From Deltaproteobacteria bacterium CG11_big_fil_rev_8_21_14_0_20_45_16 (GTDB taxonomy: Bacteria; Bdellovibrionota; UBA2394): a stretch of DNA of 35,158 nt. Shown here piece by piece: positions 1 to 10,665 of this stretch. Below the pieces are notes generated by a model that saw nothing but the letters and a program-made list of their open reading frames with translations, made no database searches and was not told the origin of the DNA. The stretch spans positions 1-35,158 of the forward strand of contig PCXB01000005.1 in NCBI GenBank assembly GCA_002787535.1. Reading direction: 5' to 3'. Each line of letters begins with the position of its first letter. Within the stretch, counting starts at the first letter, position 1. The position numbers were made by a program, and so were the translations under genes.

Positions 1-38
1 TCGGTCCTGCCAAGAAGCCGCCGAGTTTTCGAATTATT

Positions 39-1490
39 ATGATAGCCTTCAACGAGAATCAAGAACCCAGTCCTGTCATTCCTGAGGACATCAAGAGTGC
101 CTGGCATAACGCCCTTCGGGCGGTCGAAAAACTCGTTCGGCCACAATACTTTCAGTCCTTTATCCTAACTATTCGACTTTTGGAATTGAAGGATACAAGC
201 CTTATACTTGGCTTCCCAGATAGATTTTATAGAGATTGGGTCCATGATCACTATTCCGCATTAATTCAGGAGAAATTTGCCGAAAACTGTCCTCGAAAGG
301 TCCAGTTGGAGTTTTCTGTAGAAACGAAGCGACACTCTCCAAACCCGGCAAAGGCCCCACGGAGTGCTCAGGAACCTCTAAGTCTTCAGACTTTGAGGAA
401 GCAACATGCCAACTCCTTGAAGAATCACTCGCGCCACTCATCACTGTCGGACGAAACAAGTCTTAATCCAAAGTACGGATTTGAAACCTTTGTCGTTGGA
501 ACGAGTAACCAATTTGCCCACGCAGCGGCTTTTACGGTCGGGGAGGCGCCAGGAAAGCACTACAATCCTCTGTTTATTTACGGGGATGTTGGGCTAGGCA
601 AAACGCATCTCCTCAATGCGATCGGATTGAAGATTTTAGAAAAATTTCCGCAAACCCGTGTTCATTACACAACTTTCGAAAAGTTTACGAACCATATGAT
701 TGAAAGCATTCGCATTGAAAAGATGGATGAGTTTAGAGATCGCTATCGAAAAAACTGCGATGTTTTGATTATCGATGATATCCAGTTTATCTCCGGAAAA
801 GAAAGGACTCAGGAAGAATTCTTTCATACATTCAACGCTCTCTATGAATGTCAGAAACAAATTGTTTTAAGCTCCGATCGAGCCCCAAAAGACATTCAGG
901 GCTTGGAAGACCGCTTGCGAAGCCGTTTTGAGATGGGATTGATCGTAGATATTCAACCGCCCGAGATGGAAACTCGCGTCGCAATTATTTTTAAGAAATC
1001 TGAATCTGACGGAATTAATATCCCGGAAGAAGTCGCATTCTATCTTGCCAAACTTTACAGATTGAATATTCGTGAGCTTGAAGGAGCACTTCTAAAGCTG
1101 AGTGCCTTTGCCTCATTGTCTGGATCTGAGATTAGTATTGAATTGGCAAAGAAAGTGTTACGCCAAGATAGTTCTCAAAGTGCCAATGTTTATAAAGATC
1201 CCGAGCATATAATGAAGATCGTTGCGCAGCAGTACAAAATTAGCTTGGCTGATTTGAAATCAGACAAGAAGTATAGAGAGCTCTCTATGCCTCGTCAGTT
1301 GGCTATGTTTTTAACTCGAAAATATTCGAACTTATCTCTTCCTGATATTGGGCATATGTTCGGTGGAAAGAATCACACGACGGTCCTTCATGCTGTTCGC
1401 CGGATCAGCAAGCTTCAGGATGCCGATCCGCTTCTAAAGGAAAGTCTTGTTAAGCTTGAAGGACAAATTCAAGAACTCAATCCGCTTTGA
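39..1490 (+). CDS. dnaA: Chromosomal replication initiator protein DnaA
   Basis: This cytoplasmic AAA+ ATPase binds DnaA boxes at oriC, melts the origin and loads the helicase. The 483 residues show the whole family layout: an N-terminal domain I (about 18-95), a variable linker (about 96-142), the AAA+ core with Walker A GDVGLGKTH at 182-190, Walker B LIIDD at 243-247 and an arginine-finger segment RLRSRF at 292-297. Domain IV at about 385-480 carries the DNA-binding signature around 417-450, including DIGHMFGGKNHTTV. Length is normal for the family. The ATG has no strong Shine-Dalgarno sequence, but only 38 bases precede it and the N terminus aligns with domain I, so I keep it. The origin lies directly downstream, so DnaA is encoded beside its own binding sites; autoregulation is usual, but its promoter is outside the window. 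Confidence 0.98.
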   Translation: MIAFNENQEPSPVIPEDIKSAWHNALRAVEKLVRPQYFQSFILTIRLLELKDTSLILGFPDRFYRDWVHDHYSALIQEKFAENCPRKVQLEFSVETKRHSPNPAKAPRSAQEPLSLQTLRKQHANSLKNHSRHSSLSDETSLNPKYGFETFVVGTSNQFAHAAAFTVGEAPGKHYNPLFIYGDVGLGKTHLLNAIGLKILEKFPQTRVHYTTFEKFTNHMIESIRIEKMDEFRDRYRKNCDVLIIDDIQFISGKERTQEEFFHTFNALYECQKQIVLSSDRAPKDIQGLEDRLRSRFEMGLIVDIQPPEMETRVAIIFKKSESDGINIPEEVAFYLAKLYRLNIRELEGALLKLSAFASLSGSEISIELAKKVLRQDSSQSANVYKDPEHIMKIVAQQYKISLADLKSDKKYRELSMPRQLAMFLTRKYSNLSLPDIGHMFGGKNHTTVLHAVRRISKLQDADPLLKESLVKLEGQIQELNPL

Positions 1491-1575
1491 TTGCTATAAA
1501 TCCACTAAATCTCAATATTCTACGTTTTTTGCGGAACCTGTTGATAACTATTAACACGCTGCGCAAATATGAAAG

Positions 1576-1608
1576 TTATCCACAGATTTATCCACAGGTT
1601 TATGCACA
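1576..1608 (+). promoter_or_regulatory. Tandem array of three DnaA boxes at 12-bp spacing
   Basis: TTATCCACA at 1576-1584, TTATCCACA at 1588-1596 and TTATGCACA at 1600-1608 start exactly 12 bases apart in the same orientation. An AT-rich stretch follows at 1615-1660. Regular same-strand spacing suits cooperative DnaA assembly. This is the dnaA-proximal part of oriC. Confidence 0.85.
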
Positions 1609-1662
1609 GACCTGTTGATTGTAAATATATGATAATATTCAATAAATTTAATTTATCGGTAG

Positions 1663-1758
1663 TTATGCACAATATTTGAAACCAAATGCTGTGGATAATA
1701 TAGTTATGCACATTATCCACAGGTTTATGCACAGGCTGTTATGCACAGCTGTGGATAA
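1663..1758. promoter_or_regulatory. Dense DnaA-box cluster in oriC (seven boxes)
   Basis: Seven perfect boxes sit in 96 bases. Plus-strand boxes are at 1663-1671, 1704-1712, 1713-1721, 1725-1733 and 1739-1747. Minus-strand boxes at 1690-1698 and 1750-1758 flank the tight group. The boxes at 1704 and 1713 abut with no gap. This is probably the core platform where DnaA assembles. Confidence 0.85.
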
Positions 1759-1942
1759 TTCAAAATTTCATCCACATGGCTTGTTCAAAAAGCTGTGAAT
1801 TTTGTGCAAGAAACCAATCACTTGTGTATAAAATTTTTGAACCGGGGTGTTTCCGTTTCATGCTTATGCACACAATTCACAGGCCAATTCTGAAAAATAT
1901 ATTTAAAATCAGATACTTATAAATCTATCAACAATTGCACAG

Positions 1943-1954
1943 CTACTACTACTA
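1943..1954. promoter_or_regulatory. Candidate DnaA-trio element
   Basis: The plus strand reads CTACTACTACTA, four perfect triplets that read 3'-GAT on the other strand, the form described for DnaA-trios in Bacillus subtilis. A degenerate box-like sequence ending in TGCACA (to 1941) abuts it, and an AT-rich run (1960-1980) follows. That order (box, trio, AT-rich DNA) is the published arrangement. The repeat is short, so chance cannot be excluded. Confidence 0.55.
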
Positions 1955-2065
1955 AGAGGAATAATTTTTTTTGAAAAATAGAACCCTCAAAGCAGGTGTG
2001 TATGTTGATGAATTAAAAACGCGCTAGGAATTTCTATTAAGAAACATTAGAAATCATTGAGAAAT

Positions 2066-2141
2066 GGGCCTGTAGCTCAGTTGGGAGAGCGCCACAATGG
2101 CATTGTGGAGGTCGTCGGTTCGACCCCGATCAGGTCCACCA
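2066..2141 (+). tRNA. tRNA-Ala (anticodon GGC)
   Basis: A full 76-base cloverleaf can be folded by hand. The acceptor arm GGGCCTG pairs with CAGGTCC and includes the G3:U70 pair that specifies alanine. The D arm is GCTC/GAGC, the anticodon stem CCACA/TGTGG encloses loop ATGGCAT, and the T arm carries TTCGA. The anticodon is GGC, reading GCC. The terminal CCA is encoded. It lies between oriC and dnaN on the plus strand. Confidence 0.97.
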
Positions 2142-2191
2142 TTTAACTGTTAATTTAGCTTGAGAAATGCTTTATTTGGGCGAGAGGAAGC

Positions 2192-3352
2192 ATGTCTAAA
2201 CAGGTTGCAGGGTTTGAAATGGATCGGGAGAGCTTTTTAAAAGCTCTTCAACGCGTTCAAAGCGTTGTTGATCGTAAGAACACGATTCCAATTCTTAGCC
2301 ACTTATTGATTGAAGCCGCTGATGATCGGGTTACTTTTTCAGCAACGGACCTTGAAGTAGGTATTCGTCTTCAACTGCCGGCCCATGTTATCAAAAGCGC
2401 TAAAGTAGCGGTTCCTGCCAAAAGCCTTTATGAAATTGTTAGAGAACTTCCATCCGAGAGTCTGGTTCGGTTTCAAATTTTTGATAACTTTTGGATCGAG
2501 CTTTTAGCTGGAAAAAGTGTTTTTAAGTTGGTCGGCCAAGATGCTGATGAATTTCCCCAACTTCCTAGAGTCGATACGAAGAAGTCGTTTAAGCTAACGA
2601 GTAGTAGATTTGCCGAAATGATCGATCATACTATTTTTGCCGTATCTAACGATCAGACTCGATATGATTTGAGCGGAGTCTATCTCGAGCAAATTAAGGC
2701 TAAAGCTAAAGTCTTTTTAAGAATGGTGGCGACGGACGGTCATCGACTTTCAATGATGGATCAGGAGCTTGAAGAGACAAAAGACCTACATCTTGATCAA
2801 GGCGTAATTTTACCTCGTAAAGGATTAACTGAATTACGGAGAATGCTCGGCGAAGAAGATAGTTTTTACTGTGCTTTAATGGAAAATAACGCTGTCTTTT
2901 GGACCTCATCAGAGCAAGTTCAATTATTTATGCGTTTATTGGACGGTGAGTTTCCTGATTACACGCCAGTAATTCCTCAAAATAACGATAAAAGGGTCGT
3001 CGTTCGGCGAGAATCTCTTTTGAATTCATTAAAGCGAATTAGTGTTTTATCGCTAGAGCATTCACGATCAGTGAAGTTTCTCTTTGAGGGCGGTAAACTT
3101 CAACTATCTTCAAGTAATCCAAAATTAGGTGAAGCTAAGGAAGATGTCGATATTGATTACGGTGGTGATAAAATCGAAATTGGCTTTAATGCTGGTTATT
3201 TTATCGACATTCTTAATGCTATGGACGATCAAGATAATATCGTAGTCGAAATGACCGATGTCTTATCGCCGAGTGTTGTTAAAGGTACCAAATTCGATGG
3301 TTCTTTAAATATCGTAATGCCCATGCAACTGGGCAGCGATGCTCAAGTTTAG
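2192..3352 (+). CDS. dnaN: DNA polymerase III subunit beta (sliding clamp)
   Basis: DnaN forms a ring dimer that tethers DNA polymerase III and other DNA-acting proteins to the template. The 386 residues keep the family pattern: an N-terminal segment with KALQRVQSVVDRKNTIPIL, three repeated clamp domains, a central ATDGHRLS motif near residue 180, and the C-terminal MPMQL that forms part of the protein-binding pocket (usually MPMRL). It is about 20 residues longer than the Escherichia coli protein, with extra residues before the first domain and six after MPMQL. The ATG follows a purine-rich GAGAGGA ribosome-binding site. recF follows after a short gap, so the two are probably co-transcribed. 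Confidence 0.97.
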   Translation: MSKQVAGFEMDRESFLKALQRVQSVVDRKNTIPILSHLLIEAADDRVTFSATDLEVGIRLQLPAHVIKSAKVAVPAKSLYEIVRELPSESLVRFQIFDNFWIELLAGKSVFKLVGQDADEFPQLPRVDTKKSFKLTSSRFAEMIDHTIFAVSNDQTRYDLSGVYLEQIKAKAKVFLRMVATDGHRLSMMDQELEETKDLHLDQGVILPRKGLTELRRMLGEEDSFYCALMENNAVFWTSSEQVQLFMRLLDGEFPDYTPVIPQNNDKRVVVRRESLLNSLKRISVLSLEHSRSVKFLFEGGKLQLSSSNPKLGEAKEDVDIDYGGDKIEIGFNAGYFIDILNAMDDQDNIVVEMTDVLSPSVVKGTKFDGSLNIVMPMQLGSDAQV

Positions 3353-3410
3353 TAGCCGATTCAGCCGATCGTATTGAGAGGATTTTCGTATTCTTGTATC
3401 AGCTGTCAAA

Positions 3411-4523
3411 TTGATTAACTTCCGGCGATTTTCTCGACTCGAAGTGAATGAATTTCATCCACAGCTGAATGTGATTGTGGGTAAGAATGCACAGGGAAAA
3501 ACCAGTATATTGGAGTCGCTATCTTTAGTGACTCAATTGGAAAGCTTTCGAAGTTCTGATGTATCTGAGTTGATTAAATATGGCGAAATTCAAGCTTCTT
3601 GTACGGTGGATTTGAATGCTCCGACAAAGAGCCGAGTTCTTATTGGATTAGAAAACAAGAAGAAGAGTATTCGAATTGACGAAACAAAAATTTCATCCAA
3701 GTCAAAATATAGTCTTTTAGGTACGAGCGTTACTTTTGTGCCTGATGATCTTTATCTTATTAAAGGCGGTCCAGAAGCGCGTCGTAAATTTTTTGTTCAG
3801 CTAGCGATCAATTTGGATCCTTCATCTGTGCAAATTTATCAACAGTATGAAAAGAATTTGAAACAGCGGAATAGAATTTTGAAAGGAATGAAGGAGGGAG
3901 ATCATCTTGGCGATCAATTGGAAATATGGACGGATCAATTTATAGGCGCAGCTGTGCAAGTTTATGAACAGAGGTTTAAAATTCTTGAAAGACTGAGAGA
4001 GGTCTTACCGAGTATTTATCAAAAATTATTCGATGTTTCGGAATCGATCGAGATTCTTCATGATCATGGTTTTGATGAAAACTTGCCAGATCGAGATTCC
4101 ATTGCGAGACGAATGAGTCGATTAAGAGGGGCTGAAACTGCGATTGGGTATTCTTTGGTGGGGCCTCATCGTGATGATTTTAAATTTAATCTGAATTCTT
4201 TAAATGCGCGACAATTTGCAAGTCAGGGACAGACGCGCAGTTTGGTGATTGCACTAAAAATTAGTCAATTGGAGCTAACAAGAGAGGACGCCTATTCAAG
4301 TCCTCTGTTATTGTTGGATGATATTGTTTCCGAATTGGATGAGACGAGAACCTTGGCGCTTGTAAGTTATTTAGCTGATTATGATGGCCAGTTGTTTGTT
4401 ACGACGGCAGAGTCTTCAAAATTGAAGACTCTGCACTCACAGTTCGCCAGTTTCAAACTGATCGACTTAACCGAAGATTCAAAGATTGTTCGTCGCTTAG
4501 ACGTTCGGGAGCTTTCAGTCTGA
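3411..4523 (+). CDS. recF: DNA replication and repair protein RecF
   Basis: RecF is an SMC-like ATPase that, with RecO and RecR, loads RecA at gaps and stalled forks. Walker A GKNAQGKTS is at 24-32, the ABC-type signature region includes SQGQTR in the C-terminal part, and Walker B LLLLDD is at about 299-304 followed by IVSELD. At 370 residues it is of normal length. The start given is a TTG, which places the conserved NFR at residue 3. The family usually has about eight residues before NFR. The reading frame stays open upstream to 3378, and an ATT at 3390 sits seven bases after GAGAGGA, so the true start may be that rare ATT. The 3' end overlaps the reverse-strand gene at 4515. Confidence 0.95.
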   Translation: MINFRRFSRLEVNEFHPQLNVIVGKNAQGKTSILESLSLVTQLESFRSSDVSELIKYGEIQASCTVDLNAPTKSRVLIGLENKKKSIRIDETKISSKSKYSLLGTSVTFVPDDLYLIKGGPEARRKFFVQLAINLDPSSVQIYQQYEKNLKQRNRILKGMKEGDHLGDQLEIWTDQFIGAAVQVYEQRFKILERLREVLPSIYQKLFDVSESIEILHDHGFDENLPDRDSIARRMSRLRGAETAIGYSLVGPHRDDFKFNLNSLNARQFASQGQTRSLVIALKISQLELTREDAYSSPLLLLDDIVSELDETRTLALVSYLADYDGQLFVTTAESSKLKTLHSQFASFKLIDLTEDSKIVRRLDVRELSV

Positions 4524-4841
4524 TCGAGTTCTATCGAAGGATCTATTACCGCAAAGCTTAACCCCCTCGCTATGGGCTAAGCCTAAGCCGCCATCATACT
4601 TAGGTGTTAATACAGCCAATCGAAAGCATTCGATGGTGAGCTCCGAATCGAGGCTTCCGGCGCATAGCTCCGTGGCCATGGATTGACCAATTTGTAGGCC
4701 ACCATCCCATTTATCGGCCGTCGCCATTTTGTGACACTGGATTGGTTCCAAGTTTATGGGCTTTGCAAATGCCGTCTCAGCTCCCAGAACAAGCGTGGCC
4801 AAAGCACATAAAACTACCGTGATTACTTCAGTATTCTTCAT
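4515..4841 (-). CDS. Small secreted protein with two cysteine/DGGL repeats, unknown function
   Basis: I do not recognise this 108-residue protein. Residues 1-26 look like a Sec signal peptide with cleavage near AFA-KP. The mature part is two copies of one unit: Cys36, DGGL at 46-49, Cys60, then Cys72, DGGL at 83-86, Cys97. Both copies run C-x(9)-DGGL or nearly so, followed by a small helix-like stretch and a Leu-Cys end, so each unit could be closed by a disulfide. The ATG follows AGGGAG, a good ribosome-binding site. The gene is transcribed away from gyrB and its last nine bases overlap the end of recF. Two intact repeats, the signal peptide and the ribosome-binding site argue that it is a real gene. 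An envelope or periplasmic location is inferred. Confidence 0.8.
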   Translation of the reverse strand: MKNTEVITVVLCALATLVLGAETAFAKPINLEPIQCHKMATADKWDGGLQIGQSMATELCAGSLDSELTIECFRLAVLTPKYDGGLGLAHSEGVKLCGNRSFDRTRSD

Positions 4842-4913
4842 CTCAATTCTCCCTGAACATTAGTTTCCCCATTGGGATCGGAATGGTCCAGAAATTCATT
4901 CTTAAAAGTAGGC

Positions 4914-4937
4914 ATGAAGGCCATTGAAATGGCTCAT
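4914..4937. promoter_or_regulatory. Interrupted palindrome upstream of gyrB
   Basis: GCCATT and AATGGC face each other across GA (4920-4933), with outer arms ATGA (4914-4917) and TCAT (4934-4937) offset by two bases. It lies about 20 bases before a possible -10 element TATACT (4957-4962), in the intergenic region between the reverse-strand secreted protein and gyrB. It could be an operator covering the -35 region of gyrB. No regulator is known. Confidence 0.35.
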
Positions 4938-4991
4938 AAAGCTGTTCTCTAAGGACTATACTGGCTTGCCGCGCTACAGGGTTACGGCTAG

Positions 4992-7394
<2,403 letters not shown>

Positions 7395-7396
7395 AT

Positions 7397-9832
7397 ATGG
7401 CTGACAAGCAAGAAAAAGGCATAGTTCCTATCACAATAGAACAAGAGATGCGCGGCTCCTATTTGGACTACGCGATGAGCGTTATTATTGGCCGAGCTAT
7501 TCCCGATATTCGCGATGGCTTGAAGCCGGTTCATAGACGAATTTTATATGCAATGTTTCGAGAAGGTCTGCTTTCTTCGAAACGATTTTCAAAGTCAGCC
7601 GGTGTCGTCGGGGAAGTGCTCAAAAAATATCACCCACATGGTGATATGGCCGTTTATGACTCCATGGTGAGAATGGCCCAGGATTGGAACCTGCGATATC
7701 CGCTGGTGGAGGGCCAGGGTAACTTTGGATCTATGGATGGCGATAGTGCCGCAGCTTATCGATATACCGAAGCACGACTTTCTAAATTGGCAGAAGAATT
7801 TCTTAGCGAAATCGATCAAGACACAGTTGATTTTCAACCAAACTATGATGGTTCAACAGAAGAGCCGATCATTTTGCCAGCTACTTTTCCTGGTTTACTT
7901 GTTAATGGTACCACAGGAATCGCTGTCGGAATGGCGACTAATATGCCTCCGCACAATCTAACGGAAGTAATGGATGCCGTTGTTGCGATGATTGATACGC
8001 CCTCCATACAACTGGCAGAGATCATGAAAATTATTCCGGGGCCCGATCTTCCCACAGGCGGAAGTATTTGTGGAACTGAAGGAATCGTTCGTGCTTATGA
8101 AACCGGACGTGGCAGTATTACGATGCGAGGCGAGGCTGTTATCGAGGAAATGGGGAATCGTGAGCGTATCATTATTACCGAAATACCATACCAGGTTAAT
8201 AAGTCTAATATGCTGGAACAAATCGCCGATCTTGTGCGCCAGAAGAGAGTGGAAGGGATTTCGGATCTTAGAGATGAAAGTAATCGTGATGGAATGCGTG
8301 TTGTCGTTGAACTTAAAAAGGACGCACCCGCCGAGATTATTTTAAATCAGCTTTATAGTCATACGCAGCTTCAAGATAATTTTGGAATTATCAATTTGGC
8401 GATTACAAAAAAGCGACCCAAGGTGTTTTCCCTTAAGGAAATACTTCAGTCGTTTATTGACCATCGTAAAGAAGTGGTCGTTCGACGATCGGTATTTGAA
8501 CTTCGAAAAGCTCAGATGCGCGCGCATATTCTTGAGGGATATGAAAAAGCATTAGATAAAATCGATGCGGTCATTGAATTGATTCGAAAGTCTCAGACCG
8601 GCGACGAAGCTAGGGCGGGTTTAGTTAAGAAGTTTGATTTTACGATTGAACAAGCTACGGCCATCTTGGATATGAGACTCCAAAGACTCACAGGTTTAGA
8701 GCGTGAGAAAATTCGAGAGGAATTGGAATCTCTTCGAGTTCGAATTGGCGAATTGAAGGAACTTTTGGGTTCCAGAGAAAAATTAATGGCATTGATTCGA
8801 GCGGAATGTGTCGAGATCAAAAATAAATTTGGAGATAAGAGGCGGACAAAAATTATTCCTGCCGTAGGTAAGTTTGTTGCGGAAGATCTTATTCCAGAAG
8901 AAGAGGTAGTGGTTAGTCTCTCGCATACGGGTTATATCAAACGAAATCCGACCGACACTTACAGAGCACAGAAACGTGGTGGCACAGGTAAGATTGGTAT
9001 GGGCACGAAGGAAGATGATTTTGTCTCGCATCTTTTTGTAGCCTCGACTCATGATTTTCTTTTGCTGTTTACGGATAAAGGTCGATTGCTTTGGCTTAAA
9101 GTTCACGAAATTCCTGTTGCCAGTCGAACAGCCAAGGGGCGTCCTCTCGTAAATCTAGTTAAGTTTCATCATGACGAGAAGTTGTGCGCAATTTTACCCG
9201 TGAAGAAGTTTGAAGAAGGTCAATTTGTCTTTATGGCAACTAAAGAGGGTATCGTAAAAAAGACGGAGCTGAAGCATTTTTCGAATCCAAGACCTTCGGG
9301 AATTATTGCCATTAGCTTTGATGATGGAGATCAACTTGTTGGGGCGAAACTAACTAATGGAAAAGACGAAATTTTAATTTGCACGAAAGATGGAATGTCT
9401 ATTCGGTTTTCTGAAGAGGAAGTGCGTGGCATGGGTCGAACGGCTCGTGGCGTGCGTGGAATCGATTTGTCAGACGGCGATCATGTAGTGGGCGTAGATA
9501 CAATTGATTCTAAAGCTCAGCTTCTTAGCGTATGTGAGTTTGGATATGGCAAACGAACCAATGAGGATGAGTACCGAACTCAGAGTCGGGGCGGAAAAGG
9601 TATCATTACGATAAAAACAACAGATCGAAATGGTTCGGTGGTCTCGGCGCTGCAAGCTTGTGAATCGGACGAAGTCATGATTATGACAAGCGGTGGAAAA
9701 TTGATTCGTATGAAAGTAGCAGAGATTTCGATTATTGGTCGCAACACTCAAGGGATGCGTTTGATTTCTTTGGACGAGGGCGAGAAGGTTTCTTCCGTGG
9801 CTCGAATCGTGGCTGAAGAAGTCGAAGACTAA
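7397..9832 (+). CDS. gyrA: DNA gyrase subunit A
   Basis: GyrA is the DNA-breaking and rejoining subunit of gyrase. The winged-helix region carries the catalytic tyrosine at 123 in [10 protein letters not shown]. The C-terminal beta-pinwheel contains the GyrA box QKRGGTG at about 525-531, the mark of gyrase rather than topoisomerase IV, and a degenerate copy QSRGGKG later. At 811 residues it is somewhat shorter than the Escherichia coli protein (875), mainly in the C-terminal tail. In the quinolone-binding helix the sequence reads [10 protein letters not shown]: methionine 84 stands where E. coli has Ser83, while the acidic residue (Asp88) is kept. The gene directly follows gyrB. Confidence 0.97.
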   Translation: MADKQEKGIVPITIEQEMRGSYLDYAMSVIIGRAIPDIRDGLKPVHRRILYAMFREGLLSSKRFSKSAGVVGEVLKKYHPHGDMAVYDSMVRMAQDWNLRYPLVEGQGNFGSMDGDSAAAYRYTEARLSKLAEEFLSEIDQDTVDFQPNYDGSTEEPIILPATFPGLLVNGTTGIAVGMATNMPPHNLTEVMDAVVAMIDTPSIQLAEIMKIIPGPDLPTGGSICGTEGIVRAYETGRGSITMRGEAVIEEMGNRERIIITEIPYQVNKSNMLEQIADLVRQKRVEGISDLRDESNRDGMRVVVELKKDAPAEIILNQLYSHTQLQDNFGIINLAITKKRPKVFSLKEILQSFIDHRKEVVVRRSVFELRKAQMRAHILEGYEKALDKIDAVIELIRKSQTGDEARAGLVKKFDFTIEQATAILDMRLQRLTGLEREKIREELESLRVRIGELKELLGSREKLMALIRAECVEIKNKFGDKRRTKIIPAVGKFVAEDLIPEEEVVVSLSHTGYIKRNPTDTYRAQKRGGTGKIGMGTKEDDFVSHLFVASTHDFLLLFTDKGRLLWLKVHEIPVASRTAKGRPLVNLVKFHHDEKLCAILPVKKFEEGQFVFMATKEGIVKKTELKHFSNPRPSGIIAISFDDGDQLVGAKLTNGKDEILICTKDGMSIRFSEEEVRGMGRTARGVRGIDLSDGDHVVGVDTIDSKAQLLSVCEFGYGKRTNEDEYRTQSRGGKGIITIKTTDRNGSVVSALQACESDEVMIMTSGGKLIRMKVAEISIIGRNTQGMRLISLDEGEKVSSVARIVAEEVED

Positions 9833-9865
9833 TGAATCGACAATTTTCGAATTGGACGGATCTTG

Positions 9866-10663
9866 GTGAGAAAAGCTCTATTCACAATTATTAGCCTTGG
9901 CTTGCTGTCGAGTTGTACTTCAGAGCATGAAAGTCTGGTGCAGAAAGCTGATCGCGAAGCGTCCCGTCAGAATGCTCAGCTGGCAAAATATCTATACTTG
10001 CAGGTGATCGAGCAGAGAAAGGAGCGAGATCACATCCGCTACTCAGCTTTGAAAGGGCTGGCAAAGGTTTGTCTTGATCAACTCTTTGACTATCCAATCG
10101 CTGCGAAATCCTTTGAAACGATATTTGAGGAATACTCTGGAGTGGCACGCTATCAGACGGAAATTGCGAAGCTTCGCTTGGAGGCCTCAAAGATGTACCG
10201 AATTAACCTTGAGCGCCCACAAAAAGCGCTAAATGTCCTCAGCCCTTTTATTGAGGGCCGTGGTTTTAGTATCGAGATAGGGAAGGAGTTGGGCTGGGTT
10301 TTCGTTGCCTTAAGTGATTACAACCAAGCTCGACATTGGTTTGTTCAATCCTGGGAGAGGGCGAAGGCTCGCAATAGCTGTAGTGATATGCGTGAGTTGC
10401 AGCTGAATATTATCCAGGTTTTCTCGCTCCAAGATTTATGTGATGAAGCATTACGTTGGACCGGCGAAGCTCTTCCAAAAGGCTGTGAGCCAGATGCTTT
10501 TGCGATTCTTATTGAAAAAGCACACTGCTTTGAGATTTCCGGGGAAGTTAATAAGGCCATGAGTTTGTTTGAAGAGGTTATTGCGAAGGATGCGAAGAAT
10601 GAAAGGGCTCATTTTTTTTTAGAGGGTCTCAAAAGAAGACAAAAAGAAAAGGCCAGTAAGTAA
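9866..10663 (+). CDS. TPR-containing lipoprotein, unknown function
   Basis: The N terminus is a lipoprotein signal: RKALF, a hydrophobic stretch, then the lipobox LSSC with the lipidated cysteine at about 17. The mature protein is helical and looks like tetratricopeptide repeats, for instance around AKYLYLQVIEQRKERDH, YNQARHWFVQSWERAK and the last repeat NKAMSLFEEVIAKDAKNERA. Such proteins scaffold envelope complexes, but no partner can be named from sequence. The start could be the GTG chosen or a TTG three bases upstream; GGACGGA before them is a weak ribosome-binding site. hemL begins two bases after the stop, so they are probably co-transcribed. Confidence 0.85.
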   Translation: MRKALFTIISLGLLSSCTSEHESLVQKADREASRQNAQLAKYLYLQVIEQRKERDHIRYSALKGLAKVCLDQLFDYPIAAKSFETIFEEYSGVARYQTEIAKLRLEASKMYRINLERPQKALNVLSPFIEGRGFSIEIGKELGWVFVALSDYNQARHWFVQSWERAKARNSCSDMRELQLNIIQVFSLQDLCDEALRWTGEALPKGCEPDAFAILIEKAHCFEISGEVNKAMSLFEEVIAKDAKNERAHFFLEGLKRRQKEKASK

Positions 10664-10665
10664 AT

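Larger units (their letters stand above)
1491..2065. other. oriC: Chromosomal replication origin (oriC), dnaA-dnaN intergenic region
   Basis: A 575-base region without a credible gene separates dnaA from the tRNA. I count twelve perfect TTATNCACA DnaA boxes. On the plus strand they start at 1576, 1588, 1600, 1663, 1704, 1713, 1725, 1739 and 1864. On the minus strand they span 1690-1698, 1750-1758 and 1823-1831. One near-match lies at 1768-1776. Very AT-rich stretches lie at about 1615-1660, 1895-1935 and 1960-1980 and are candidate unwinding regions. The box density, the AT-rich DNA and the place between dnaA and dnaN are the classic signs of a bacterial origin. Which AT-rich stretch melts cannot be decided by eye. 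Confidence 0.93.

Noticed and set aside
1520-1732. A 70-codon reverse-strand open frame inside oriC.
   Set aside because: It is built from the DnaA-box repeats (TTATCCACA read in one frame), has low-complexity translation and no ribosome-binding site.
9470-9751. Long reverse-strand frames inside gyrA and other core genes (for example 93 codons here, 107 at 8783-9106).
   Set aside because: They are antisense shadows of well-conserved genes, with no recognisable domain and unsupported starts.
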